From Paulinella micropora (lineage: Eukaryota > Cercozoa > Imbricatea > Euglyphida > Paulinellidae), in the NCBI GenBank assembly GCA_019918135.1, contig WBZZ01000457.1:1-64000 (forward strand): a stretch of DNA of 64,000 bases. Direction: 5' to 3'. Positions 1-9,676 of the stretch are shown piece after piece. Every line of letters starts with the position of its first letter. Position 1 is the first letter of the stretch. The notes beneath the pieces are model-generated. The model made no database searches. It was not told the DNA's origin and was given only the letters and a program-made list of their open reading frames with translations. A program made the position numbers and the translations under genes.

Positions 1-1249
1 TTTACATTACAGGCAAGCACTGATTTTGTTTATGGGAAAAATTGTTATTTGTCGTTTGATGTCAAGGCCGACGGGTTGGATACTAAAGCAGATAATGATT
101 GCGCAATTGGTTTCCATAACACTCCCGCGACTGCTATTTTTGAACGATTTTTGTTGGAAAGTAAGGATGGAAGCGAACTTTAACGAATTGAAGATGTTAA
201 TAAAATGGTGCGAAATGTTCTCCCTTGGCACTATCCATTTGATTATCGCACGCAAGCACAGATGGCGGGACAGAGAACCAGTCACCGTTAATGCTAATAT
301 TACTGATCCTTCAATTACTGATTTTGCTGTTAATACTCCCACGGCCGTTGCGACTGGCCAATATTTGAGAGTTTGTATTCCTCTTCATTACTTTTCGGGA
401 GTGTTTAATGAAGAAACTCTCATTCCTCCCTCTTTGATTAGTGGTATGAGACTTCGTTTGACATTTGCACCACCTCAGGAAGCATTTACGATTATTGGAT
501 CTGCCACCGGTGCGATTCCCGATGGTTTTGATGGTTATGCTTTGACTTACACCGTATCAAATCCAGTTATTATGTTGGAAACATTCTCACTTGCTCCCGC
601 CGTGCAGAGAAATATTTTGGAACAGATGGGAAGCAAGGATGGTGTCCCATACACTTATGAAACATATTGCAATCAAAAGGCGAATCCCGGGGATAGTGAT
701 GATTTTAATCTTCAAGTGAATAAGGCCGTTGCTCGTGCTCAGTGCTTGTATATCGTAACTCAAAATGTGGTCGCTGACCATGCTAGTATTGATAACCTTG
801 GAACTGCTAGAATGCCTTATAAGCAGTATCAATGTCGTATTGGTGATTAGTATGCTCCATAACAGAAGATGGAACTTGGAGGAAGCACCGATCCTCTTGC
901 AGCCGTTCAACGAGGATGTGCAGAATTATATATTAACAATCTCCAAGCGACTATGGGTATTCGCGATGCTTATATGTCTTCATCTGTTTCTCTTGAAAAC
1001 TTTCGCAGTAAATATACCACTAGCAGTTCTACTAATGTGGATAATAACTCAGGATTTGCTACCATTATTCAAACACTCAATCAGTCGCCCCACATTGGAG
1101 CATCTGGCCTAGCAGTTAATAACTCACGAACTGCGCAAGTCGCTATTCGTTATGCGGCCGATTATAATGCTACTCGTGCCATCACTGCTTGGTTGAAATA
1201 TGTTAAAGTCGCGTCTATCTATCCCAGTAGAACAGCGGTCAAGCAGTAG
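1..1249 (+). pseudogene. PLV major capsid protein (double jelly-roll), partial and broken
   Basis: The region encodes capsid-like beta-rich sequence, with pieces such as PLHYFSGVFNEETLIPPSLI and SGMRLRLTF in the middle and a C-terminal end reading ITAWLKYVKVASIYP. In PLV and virophage capsids the C-terminal jelly roll commonly ends with a similar 'W(L/F)KYxKVxxxxP' strand, and this is the basis for the call. The N-terminus lies outside the window. The copy is broken (about two or three breaks). It is followed by the nuclease gene and, further on, by the minor capsid gene on the same strand, a usual PLV morphogenesis order. A different jelly-roll capsid lineage (virophage) is possible. Confidence 0.6.
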
Positions 1250-1356
1250 CCCTTATTTATTCAAAATCTCTCTTAGTATGTGTAGTTCAAACAAAAAAGA
1301 TAAAAATAACCATATAAACATATTGCGATATATAATATAATAAAACATAATACAAT

Positions 1357-2042
1357 ATGCCACGGGTTGGAGATTGTAAGAAAGGTAAAATCTATGCGAT
1401 TAAGTCTCATCAAACTGATGAAATTTACATAGGAAGCACCACGAGAGAATTGTCCGCTCGTAAGTCAAACCATCGCTACACTTATGAACTCTGGAAAAAA
1501 GACGAAAAGAAACATAAATATTACTCCAGTTTTGAAATAATCAAACATGGCGATGCCTATATTAAGCTTTTGGAATAATACCCGTGCGAAACACTCGCCC
1601 AACTTAATAAAAGGCAAGGCGAATGTATAAGGGAAAACAAGTGTGTAAATAAATATGTCGCAGGTCGGAGTGTGAATGAATGGCACAAAGACAATGCTGA
1701 ATATGTAAAACAACACAAACAAAACTATAACGAACGAAATAAAGAACATCTGGCCAAAAAGAAAAAAGAATATCGTGAGAAGCACATTGAATACTTTCAA
1801 CAAATCGCTAAAGAATATAGAACCAATAATAAAGCAAAAAAAAAGCAGAAACTGATAGATTATATCGTGAAAAAAACAAAGAACATCTAAACCAACAAGC
1901 ACGAGAAAGAGGTTCTGTTAGAGTGCAATGTGAATGTGGTGATTTTCCAAGAAAGGATAGTATTTCTAAACATAGAAAAACCAAAACTCACAAAAGAAAC
2001 ATGGAGGCACTTCCAATCGGTTTATGTTTGATAGGATTTTAA
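1357..2042 (+). pseudogene. GIY-YIG nuclease-like gene with KEK-type linker and C-terminal zinc finger
   Basis: The start, MPRVGDCKKGKIYAIKS, followed by EIYIGSTTRELSARKSNHR, fits the GIY-YIG fold: the 'KIYAI' and 'YIGST' strands and the catalytic arginine region. After this come lysine- and glutamate-rich repeats of the type 'NERNKEHLAKKKKEYREKH'. The end has a C-x-C ... H-x5-H pattern (CECGDF ... KHRKTKTHKR), as seen in GIY-YIG proteins of giant viruses and PLVs. The gene is broken (about two breaks). It probably acted as a homing or repair nuclease cutting DNA in the nucleus or virus factory. The gene at 6,506 shares the linker repeat but lacks the nuclease domain. Confidence 0.65.
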
Positions 2043-2077
2043 TTTAATTAGAATAATATTTTTTGCTATATATAGCC

Positions 2078-2878
2078 ATGTCATTTACGATCTCTAACTT
2101 AGAAGACGAAAAGCGAACCCGCAAAAATGTCCTCCTTCGTGTCTCCTCAAGTGATAAAACAGAATCAAAATCCGCTTCTACTCACAATGGCCGTTTCGTC
2201 GTTGATCTACCAGCAACTGGTCGGAATATTGATATAATCAGTGCTTATGTCGTAAAGAGTATCTCTATCCCAAATGTTTTCCCAAACATACCGAGTTATG
2301 CCAACACTCTTACATTAATTAAAACAACGGGATCCGCTACAAAAGAAACGGCAATCGTAACAGAAAATCAATACACCATTGATACATTTATTACCGCCCT
2401 TCAAACTGCGATTAATTCAGCAATTACCCCTAACTCAGTAGTTATAACTTTGAACTCCGTTAATAAATTGAATTTTGCATTCACTGGTGATACGTATGCT
2501 TTTGATTATGATAATAGCACTATTAGCGACAAGATAGGACTAACTGCCGATATCTCGGCCTCGGCGAGTGCCACAATGCAATCTATAGTAAATCTAATCG
2601 GTGAAATGGCCGTTTATGTTCATAGCCGTGCATTGAATCAGGCTGGGTTAGTTGAGGCAAATGGGAATTTCTCTGTCGTTGGTAAATGTAACTTAGATAA
2701 GCCCTATGGAGTTCAATGTTATTTTGAATCGTCAAACGATATTGCCGATTATGTGCCATTTAATACAACAAAAAGTTTAAGATCTATTGATATTGTCATT
2801 ATAAATGCGAGTGGAAATGTGCTTGAGGTTCCTTTAAACTTTGAGGTTAGTATTCTTCTCAAGGCATATCATGATTAG
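2078..2878 (+). CDS. PLV penton-like minor capsid protein, looks whole
   Basis: A protein of 266 residues starting MSFTISNLEDEKRTRKN. The ATG at 2,078 is preferred because it follows a TATA-like run (tgctatatatagcc) just upstream and the sequence before it is low-complexity. The protein is rich in beta-forming residues, with 'RNIDIISAYVVKSISIPNVFPNIPSYANTL' type sequence typical of single jelly-roll minor capsid proteins of PLVs, and ends 'VPLNFEVSILLKAYHD'. In a virion it would form the fivefold vertices. It is the best kept gene in the PLV and supports the capsid call upstream. No catalytic residues are expected. Confidence 0.6.
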   Translation: MSFTISNLEDEKRTRKNVLLRVSSSDKTESKSASTHNGRFVVDLPATGRNIDIISAYVVKSISIPNVFPNIPSYANTLTLIKTTGSATKETAIVTENQYTIDTFITALQTAINSAITPNSVVITLNSVNKLNFAFTGDTYAFDYDNSTISDKIGLTADISASASATMQSIVNLIGEMAVYVHSRALNQAGLVEANGNFSVVGKCNLDKPYGVQCYFESSNDIADYVPFNTTKSLRSIDIVIINASGNVLEVPLNFEVSILLKAYHD

Positions 2879-2920
2879 GTAAAAAAGAAAATATAAGATA
2901 TAACGTCATTCATAGAAAAT

Positions 2921-3130
2921 TTAGATGTACTATTCGTTCTGATAAAAAACATCAACTTACGACGGCAACAACAATATAAACAACAAATTCTCTGCGATGC
3001 CAGTATTGACCAGTTTTACAAATATTTGAAGAAAAATCACGCACAACTAACCGAAGAATTAACAAAGGATAAAGATTTTGAATATATTAAAAAAATGTCC
3101 ATAGAGATAGAAAATAAGGTTGATGCTTGA
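2921..3130 (+). other. Small helical open frame, possible PLV accessory gene
   Basis: An open stretch without an ATG at its upstream side encodes a charged, helical peptide (RRQQQYKQQILCDASIDQF and then KKNHAQLTEELTKDKDFEYI) and stops at 3,130, just before the convergent gene at 3,145. Codon use is like the flanking PLV genes. I recognise no family, and it could be the remnant of a small coiled-coil protein or chance. Confidence 0.3.
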
Positions 3131-3144
3131 GAATAAATAAAGCA

Positions 3145-4386
3145 TTATTTTTTTAAAATCTGGTCTTCAATCCAGTTTAATGAAGCATAGATATTAGCAG
3201 TTCCACCGCTTGTATTTTGTGCAGATACGGTAAATGTCTTGCTTGGTCCTATCTTGACACTATATTGAGACAAATCAATGTATATGGATGAACCTCCAGA
3301 CAGCACATATGTAAGTATCACACTTCCGCCCGTTCTTGTAGTTCCTGCCGTATCTACTTCCGCCAATGATGTGGTGGCGTCGTAATTTGAATAAGAAGGT
3401 GTTCCTCCCAATGTAGCATTAAGAGCAATTCTCGTTATACATGTTTTAGTGTCTGAATTGCTGATACATAAATTCTCAAAGTATATTATGTTATAGTTTG
3501 TTTTGCTATTAAATGTGGCGCGGTTTCTAATGGTAAATATAGTATTCTCAGTTGATCCTATACTCTTGACATTATCATACGAGTTAGTTATAGCAATAGT
3601 CCGATCAATATTCCCTTCAACTGCCAAAAACATGCTCGCCGTTTTCATAACAACGGATTGAAGGCTTGACGAATATGCCTTCGCATAAATAGCAAACGCC
3701 GCCTGATCTACTGATGGAGTAGTAGCAGTGCTCGCATATTTAATTGAATGAATTACTTCCATTCGCCCAGTTCATGGGTTTTCAATTTTGAATGTAATTT
3801 GACCGCTACCCAGATATTGAACAACTATTTCAAACACATTTAATTTAGTAAAATCAATCGCGGGGAAGTTTCCAGTATTATTACATTTATCAACATTCCA
3901 AGCATATTGACTAACCACATTTTCTACATTTCCCGCCGTTCTTACGACAGACATCCCAAAGCTTGATTGTCTAAAACGTGAATTGTCTGCTGGTGTGCCT
4001 ATGCCAATATCGCAATTGAAACTATCTGCTGCAATAGATGATGGAAACAATGCGGAAAATCTAGCAACTAAGCCCATACCACTTTTATATTTGGCTCGTT
4101 CAATAGTCGTGATCTGTGCGGTTGAATTACCTAAGGCCGATGTGGTCAAAACCGCCATTGAATTAGCAGATGATACCACCCCGCCATTTGTTTCGGTTTT
4201 ATCAAAAAATCGTGTATTAATACCATATGTAAATACATTCTGTAATACCGGCGACAAAGTGGCCGTTCGCAATTCTCCGAAGGCAGTTGTTGGTAAAGCA
4301 TCTTTTATGCTATCTATTGATAAAGAAGAAGATGACGATGTAGTTGATGACGACTGGGTATTCGTGCTTTGACCAAAAAGGTTCAT
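3145..4386 (-). pseudogene. PLV fibre- or surface-like protein region, broken
   Basis: Two neighbouring open stretches on the minus strand encode serine/threonine-rich beta-type sequence. The upstream one starts MNLFGQSTNTQSSSTTSSSS and contains 'TRFFDKTETNGGVVSSANSM' and 'FEIVVQYLGSGQITFKIENP'. The other ends 'GGTANIYASLNWIEDQILKK'. Such sequences occur in tail- or fibre-like proteins of phages and PLVs that fold as beta-sandwiches. There is no signal peptide. The gene is convergent with the capsid genes and appears broken (about one break). The role is inferred from composition and genomic place only. Confidence 0.4.
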
Positions 4387-4410
4387 TTTATATTTTATAT
4401 AATATAAAAT

Positions 4411-4686
4411 ATGTCGGTAATAATACGAGAGCTCCCAAGCGATATAGTTGGACACATAAGAACATTTGTTTATTCAGAAATGTCCCAGCAGAATTATAAA
4501 AAAGAATTTTGTAATATATGTGGTTTGTCTAGCACATTCCAATCGCATCCGCCTATTATAGCAGTTGATGTTGATAATGTAGATGGTGTCCAGTTTTTCA
4601 CGATCTGTTCTATTAATTGCTACAGACGAGAGTCTAATATTAGGGCAAGATATCGCGAACCGCTTTTAATCGTTGTTAAATATTAA
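4411..4686 (+). CDS. Small zinc-binding protein with F-box-like start, unknown
   Basis: A protein of 91 residues. The first 20 residues (LPSDIVGHIRTFVYSEM) resemble the hydrophobic start of F-box or similar helical motifs. Two cysteine pairs follow, C-x2-C (CNIC, near 34-37) and C-x4-C (CSINC, near 66-71), which could bind one zinc. It starts 24 bp from the divergent start of the fibre-like gene, so the two may share a promoter. No family assignment can be made beyond a treble-clef-like zinc module. Confidence 0.45.
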   Translation: MSVIIRELPSDIVGHIRTFVYSEMSQQNYKKEFCNICGLSSTFQSHPPIIAVDVDNVDGVQFFTICSINCYRRESNIRARYREPLLIVVKY

Positions 4687-4703
4687 TCTTTTTGAACTTT
4701 TTG

Positions 4704-6011
4704 TTAAATCCTCGTGCTTCTTCTTAATGGCTTTGTTTCTGCCGATTGTTCTTCTTGTTCTTCTTGTGGCGCTCCTTTTTTCTCTTTGATAAACTCATTA
4801 ACAATAACGGCTCCAATCCCGCTTATCTTTCTTAGTTTAGTATTTGTTATTCTTCCCCCGTGATCATTGTAAATCTGCTCAAGCAATTTATACTTATCAT
4901 CTCTGCTCGCTTTTTTTTTTCCTAATGGTTTGTATTTGCTTTCTGCCGTGTCGTTTTCGCTTTCAATTTCATTAATATTATTTAAATTCAGACACAAATC
5001 TATCTTTCTTCTTAACTCTTCTAATTCTGTTTTAATGCATTCTGCTTTTATTTCAGAAGGATCTAGCATATTCACCCACGAATAACTAAAACTAGTAAGC
5101 ATATCACCGTGACCAAGAACATTAGAAACCCATGTATTAAAATTCTCTCATTTCGGATTGGCAATATTACTATACGACAAACTAGCATATAGTTTCCGCA
5201 ACATACTACTTTTCTGTGTGTATTCCGATAGCCAAGGGAAGATTTTAATAATTCTTTTATTTAGGTCATTATTCTTTTGTTTATCAAGCACACCCTCGTT
5301 GTTGATGATAACTGCTCCCTTTTTCTTAAAATGATTCCGTATGGAATTTACTTTTTCTATTACGAACGGGGGAGTCAAAAGGACGACAGGTCTCTCAGTC
5401 CAATTCTTTTCTTGTCCTTCTCTTTTCTTTGCTAGGTTATTTACCCTCAGCCAAGAAGGTTTATCTGGTATTAATTCATATGTGTTTTTATCAAATATTT
5501 CAACAGGCCTTGCCCCAATTGCTATCATCAAAGCAAGTAATTTTAGATAAGGGTCATTACTTAGTATCATATCATTCATTTTAGCCATTACATCACGAAC
5601 ATCAATCTGTATTTTTTGTTCATTTTTGGCTTTGACATCTTTCTTATACCACTCAACAATATCAATCCGCTCGTCTTCATTCAGATTAAAATACTTATCA
5701 AGTTTGCTCATTTCATATACTTTTTCACTTTGATGAGGCTCTATTGCTTTTTTTCTTACCTCAGAAAGTCGTTGTCTTCTACTGTTCAAATTGCGATACA
5801 CAATAGCATATTTCGAATATATGACTTTTAATGCTTCAAGCACTTCTTCATCACTGGTCGGTGTGCTAAATAACGATATAATAGCATTATGAAAAGCGAC
5901 ACTTGGTTTCAACTCACTATCGTAGAAGTTGGACACCACTTCATAAATTTTATTTTCAGTAGTAGCAACTTTTAACTGCCTAACAAATTTCCTGTCATGT
6001 TCGCTCCACAT
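4704..6011 (-). pseudogene. Tyrosine recombinase, protelomerase-like, broken
   Basis: The region encodes a catalytic core recognisable from 'LLALMIAIGARPVEIFD' (first catalytic arginine), a lysine in the following beta-hairpin (NLAKKREGQ), 'MLRKLYASLSYSNI' (the box II arginine region) and an 'LGHGDMLTSFSY' stretch that matches the histidine-to-tyrosine end of tyrosine recombinases. The 'ARPVEI' and 'LRKLYA' wording is closer to phage hairpin-telomere resolvases (protelomerases) than to XerC-type integrases; that is from memory of the family and is an inference. It would cut and rejoin DNA for integration or for making hairpin ends. A basic, lysine-rich tail ends 'RRSTRI'. Broken (about one break). 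Confidence 0.6.
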
Positions 6012-6115
6012 CTTAGTGTATATACGACAGGTCTTATGTAATTATATTATTTTAATTATTTTAAATTATAAATCAGCAATACCCTCAAAAAATAATAAAA
6101 TGTTGTTAAAAACCG

Positions 6116-6193
6116 CTCGGACGGCTGAGATTAATAGTAGCAATCCGAGAGAGAGACTGCTATGTTAGTATTAATCGGTGGCCAACGTCCGAG
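6116..6193. repeat. Imperfect inverted repeat near the recombinase gene
   Basis: Outer arms CTCGGACG (6,116-6,123) and CGTCCGAG (6,186-6,193) pair exactly, as do inner arms GATTAATA (6,129-6,136) and TATTAATC (6,169-6,176). The centre (about 30 bp) holds a purine run. The hairpin lies in the non-coding 6,012-6,505 stretch, beside the start of the recombinase gene. Recombinase and telomere-resolvase target sites are often palindromic and adjacent to their gene, so this is a candidate target site or a strong regulatory hairpin. Confidence 0.5.
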
Positions 6194-6505
6194 TCCAACC
6201 CTTTTTTAAGAAATTTTTGGAGTGTATAGTAGAGAGTACCCCCCTCTCGGAAAATTTACTTTTTTAAAATAAAAGGTTGGACACCCTGGACAGGTTAAAA
6301 TATAGTTAATAGGAAGAGAAGAATATAATAAATACCGAAATGTAACACTTAAAAAGTGTCCAACCTTTAAAAAACCGACCCGGACACGGCCAACCATGGG
6401 GTTGGACACCCATAGGAGAAGACAATCACACTCGCCTGCTCTTATATTCCCTCGTTGAATTACATATTAAACATACACCTTATACTATGAATAGTATAAA
6501 GCGAT

Positions 6506-6937
6506 ATGAGCTATATTATAGAAGAACTAAAGGTTTTCCTAAATGACCCCGATCCCCGACAACAACGATACAGGAAAAGATATGAAATGAAACATAAGGA
6601 GAAGATTAAAGAACAGCGAAAAAAGTCTAGGGAAAATAACAAGGAGAAGATTAAAGAGCATCAAAGGAAATATAGAGAAGCAAATAAGGACAAGATAAAT
6701 AAACAGCGAAAGGAATATTATAAATCAAATAAGGATAAGATCCAAGAGCAACAGAGGAAATATAGAGAAATTAATAAAGCAATATTGGATAAATACAAAG
6801 AAGAATATATTAAAGAGGAAGAGGAACGAGCAGAGAAGCAGAAAGAGGAGCAGATGGAGAAAATGACGGAGGAGCAGAGAGAGGAGCAGCGAGAGATGGA
6901 ATCTAATATTGAATTTTTAAGACGCCTTCAATTTTGA
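6506..6937 (+). CDS. KEK-repeat charged helical protein
   Basis: A protein of 143 residues, starting MSYIIEELKVFLND, made almost entirely of short charged repeats of the pattern 'K-x-K-x-(Q/E)-Q-R-K-x-Y-R-E-x-N-K-(D/E)-K'. A very acidic and lysine-rich C-terminal helix follows, ending FLRRLQF. The same repeat forms the linker of the GIY-YIG gene at 1,357, so this may be a nuclease that has lost its catalytic domain or a stand-alone structural protein. No catalytic motif is seen. It is the last gene of the AT-rich PLV block. Confidence 0.5.
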   Translation: MSYIIEELKVFLNDPDPRQQRYRKRYEMKHKEKIKEQRKKSRENNKEKIKEHQRKYREANKDKINKQRKEYYKSNKDKIQEQQRKYREINKAILDKYKEEYIKEEEERAEKQKEEQMEKMTEEQREEQREMESNIEFLRRLQF

Positions 6938-7070
6938 TCATATCAGCAAAATAATATCGTTACGGCTGAGTCGGTGCCACCAATTTCGGTCAAAAAGGGT
7001 TCTGCGGGCATGCGGGCATGCGGGCACACGGCATCATTTTGCCCGCGCACTTTTACTGGATGATCATTTA

Positions 7071-7456
7071 CATATATGAACCTGTCCATTCATACATTAA
7101 ATACAAGCACAGAAAAAACAGAAAAACACACACAGGAAGACAGAAAAACATACACAGGAAGCACAAAAACATACCCTTGTTTTAAAAAAATACGATAAAC
7201 TAAGCAGACTAAGAGTTATTTATACAAAATAACGACTATTTCATATAAACTTTGTTTATATATATTTTTAGAATAGAAAATATGAAATAGTCGTTATTTT
7301 GTATGAATAACTCTTGGTCTGCTTAGTTTATCGTATTTTTGTAAAACAAGGATATGTTTTTGTGCTTCCTGTGTGTGTTTTTCTGTCTTCCTGTGTGTGT
7401 TTTTCTGTTTTTTCTGTGCTGGCATTTAATGTATGAATGGACAGGTTCATATATAT
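7071..7456. mobile_element. Foldback (MITE-like) element
   Basis: Two arms of about 170 bp, 7,071-7,240 and 7,270-7,456, are near-perfect reverse complements. The left arm starts CATATATGAACCTGTCC and the right one ends GGACAGGTTCATATAT. A short AT-rich loop separates them around 7,241-7,269. Inside each arm are repeated motifs of the form CACACAGGAAG. There is no coding capacity. Such long hairpins are typical of foldback or non-autonomous DNA elements; flanking ATAT sequence hides any target duplication. Confidence 0.7.
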
Positions 7457-7865
7457 ATATGCTATATATATATATATATATATAAAGGATGAAGGGGTAC
7501 CTCAAGTTCCAAATGGCTTTCTTCTACCGCCAATAGCGTTATAAATTCTTTTTGAAACCGTAAATTGCGTGCCTTGCCCGTAGGAGAACAGTTTCTCAAA
7601 AAACAAAGGACACGCAATATCTGTACTTCCTGCAACGTAGAACATACAGTGGCTACCGTCCTGTAACAACGTAAAGGGTATATAATAACATATATGTAAT
7701 TCGTGCCAACAAATACATACATACAAACTAGATCTAGCTCTATATATGCACAGATGAACTGCAGATGTATATAATTATCACTATACCCGGGTATCATTAT
7801 AAACAAACTAGATAAAAACATATAAACAACAATGCATTCAGCTACACTCATATACGTATACATGC

Positions 7866-7975
7866 ATGTATGGATATATACATACATACATACATACATA
7901 TACATACGTGCATACATACATTCATACATTCATACATACATACATACATGCATGCATGCATATGTACATACATCA
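7866..7975. repeat. CATA/CATG microsatellite
   Basis: A run of imperfect CATA repeats (catacatacatacat) with CATG variants. It gives rise to several spurious open frames on both strands. No function is suggested. Confidence 0.85.
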
Positions 7976-8438
7976 ATCTGTCTTATTTTACTGGTTGGCC
8001 TGAAAGAACAGGATGCCAATTTACCCAGAGCGGGATAATCTATTGCCATTTTGTCCATCGCGGACGTGCATTATTGGCATTAGTCACCCGGCCGGCCCAG
8101 TATAGGAAAAGTGGCATTCGTGTCAGTATAAGTGGCAATAGTCACCCGGCCGGTCCGCACACACAATGGTGACACGTGTCCACCTTGACCAGTGTCAGAT
8201 TTTTTACCTTAGAAAAATTTCTCAGAATTCTGGCTGACGTGTCCAAGGTAAGTCCCTGTGGGTGCTTGGTGTTCCCGTGAGTGTCTGAGAGGCAGGGTGT
8301 GTGTGTGGCTTGTTTTGGGGGGTAGGCAGCGTGCCTGAATCGAACAGTGAAGACTAGATAATAAAAGCCCTATGTTTGAAAAAGTTAGGAGTGTCGGCTG
8401 GTCTGGGCAGGGAAGGGGGGGTGCTTCGTGTTCTAGTG

Positions 8439-8640
8439 TGTGCCTCGTGTCCCTTCGTGTTCCCTCGTGTCCCCTCGTGTTCCCTCGTGTCCCCTCGTGT
8501 TCCCTCGTGTCCCCTCGTGTTCCCTCGTGTCCCCTCGTGTCCCCTCGTGTCCCCTCGTGTCCCCTCGTGTCCCCTCGTGTTCCCTCGTGTCCCCTCGTGT
8601 CCCCTCGTGTTCCCTCGTGTTCCTATCTATCGCTCGTGTT
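8439..8640 (+). repeat. 10 bp minisatellite upstream of a protease-like gene
   Basis: About 20 tandem copies of (T/C)CCCTCGTGT run almost without interruption into the 5' leader of the next gene. Alternating T and C at the first base gives a 20 bp higher-order period in the first half. Because every frame stays open, the array creates long false N-terminal extensions on both strands. Confidence 0.9.
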
Positions 8641-8658
8641 CCCGTGTGTGTAGCCGCC

Positions 8659-9672
8659 ATGACTGTCTTGACTGTGTCTACCACCGCGCCAACCCTGGCC
8701 ACCAGTGACCACCACAAGCGCAAGCGCAACCAGCGTGCCCGTGACAGGCGCAAGCGAAAGAAGATAGCTACAAAGGGCGCTTCGGTGCCGACCGCAGCCG
8801 CCGCAGCAGGGGCAGCCGCTGCCAGCGGGAGTGAGACTCCTGCCGCGAGTGTGCCGCCTCGGCCGCAGCAGCCGCAGTTGGTTCCCGAGCCGGCCGCAGC
8901 AGCCGCCGCCGCAGCAGGAGCAGCCGCTGGCAGCGGGAGTGAGACTCCTGCCGCGAGTGTGCCGCCCCAGCCGCAGCAGCAGCCGCCGCAGCTGGAGCCC
9001 TATTATACCTATCTCAAGCTCCAAGCCGCCACGGAACACGAGGAACGGGGCGCCAGCTGGGACCGCAAGGTCAAAGGCCCAGGCGTTTGGGTATTATGGG
9101 ACGGGACGCCCCACTGGGAGCTGAACCGCTTGGCCGACGTCCTGGGGTGGAAAGACGAGGATGGCCCAGAGGAGGCGGCGCGCTGGCGGCAGACTGTGCT
9201 CACCGAGGTGCTAGCCGACCCAACCAAGGAATTCGCGCCCGTGGGGGACGTGACAGTGGTAGAGATAGGGCCAGGGGCCGAGTTCACAGCTCTCGCTCAG
9301 CGGTTCAGGCACCGGCAGGGGTTCGGGTGCCTGTGGTTCGCGCTATTCAACCTGCTGGGCTCGCCTCGTAAACAGGAAGCCAGGGCGCGCAAACGACAGC
9401 TCATGACGGTTGACATGTTGCGTGCGTACGTGGCTGAACAGGGGCTGCCTGCCACGCTAGGTCCGGTCTACACCGCCACACTGGCGCAGCTATTGGCTCG
9501 CAAGGGAGGCAGAGCCCTCATTCTTCGCAAGGGGCACGCCTTTGGCGTACAGTTCGGCTCGCCCGGCCACTTTTTCGACGGGGGCAGCCGCTATGCCTCT
9601 GTCTTTTCCCGCCGGACCGCCACTGCCTACGGGTGGTCGGGCGCGGTCTTTGAGGTAGTGGACGTCAGCTAG
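8659..9672 (+). CDS. Papain/Josephin-like cysteine protease candidate
   Basis: A protein of 337 residues. The ATG at 8,659 sits in GCCGCCATGA and lies just after the minisatellite, so it is preferred to the upstream open frame. The first 40 residues are basic (KRKRNQRARDRRKRKK), which could be a nuclear signal. Next come two copies of an Ala/Pro/Gln-rich unit containing 'SGSETPAASVPP'. The C-terminal 120 residues contain 'RQGFGCLWFALFNLLG' and 'KGHAFGVQFGSPGHFFDGG'. This Q-x(n)-C-x6-NLL ... H ... (F)D order matches papain-fold deubiquitinases of the Josephin/OTU kind. Removal of ubiquitin from host or viral proteins would be the expected role, but the family match is inferred from short motifs. 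The gene is GC-rich, unlike the PLV. Confidence 0.5.
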   Translation: MTVLTVSTTAPTLATSDHHKRKRNQRARDRRKRKKIATKGASVPTAAAAAGAAAASGSETPAASVPPRPQQPQLVPEPAAAAAAAAGAAAGSGSETPAASVPPQPQQQPPQLEPYYTYLKLQAATEHEERGASWDRKVKGPGVWVLWDGTPHWELNRLADVLGWKDEDGPEEAARWRQTVLTEVLADPTKEFAPVGDVTVVEIGPGAEFTALAQRFRHRQGFGCLWFALFNLLGSPRKQEARARKRQLMTVDMLRAYVAEQGLPATLGPVYTATLAQLLARKGGRALILRKGHAFGVQFGSPGHFFDGGSRYASVFSRRTATAYGWSGAVFEVVDVS

Positions 9673-9676
9673 GCCT

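Larger units (their letters stand above)
1..6937. mobile_element. Polinton-like virus (PLV) fossil, left end outside the window
   Basis: An AT-rich stretch carries a gene set typical of Polinton-like viruses: double jelly-roll major capsid, penton-like minor capsid, GIY-YIG nuclease, fibre-like surface protein and a tyrosine recombinase of protelomerase type. The base composition differs sharply from the GC-rich block that starts near 8.6 kb. No packaging ATPase or polymerase is visible, so the rest may lie left of position 1 or be lost. Several of its genes are broken (roughly five or six breaks in all), while the minor capsid gene looks whole, which suggests a moderately old copy. No clear terminal repeat was found on the right side; the last gene ends at 6,937. 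Confidence 0.75.
6938..8438. other. Non-coding gap between the PLV and the GC-rich block
   Basis: This stretch has no convincing gene. It holds a short GCGGGCAT triplication near 7,006-7,025, a foldback element (7,071-7,456), AT-rich filler, a CATA microsatellite, and two copies of the 20 bp sequence TGGCAWTAGTCACCCGGCCGG near 8,076 and 8,133. The open frames at 7,462-7,929 on the minus strand overlap microsatellite sequence and are not supported. Confidence 0.5.

Noticed and set aside
7462-7929. Minus-strand frames over the CATA microsatellite and a weak cysteine-containing stretch at 7,502-7,726
   Set aside because: Two overlapping frames are equally plausible and one is largely microsatellite; no domain pattern holds.
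8433-8753. Open frames through the 10 bp minisatellite on both strands
   Set aside because: A 10 bp array without stops stays open in all frames; the peptides are simple repeats and differ in nothing but frame.
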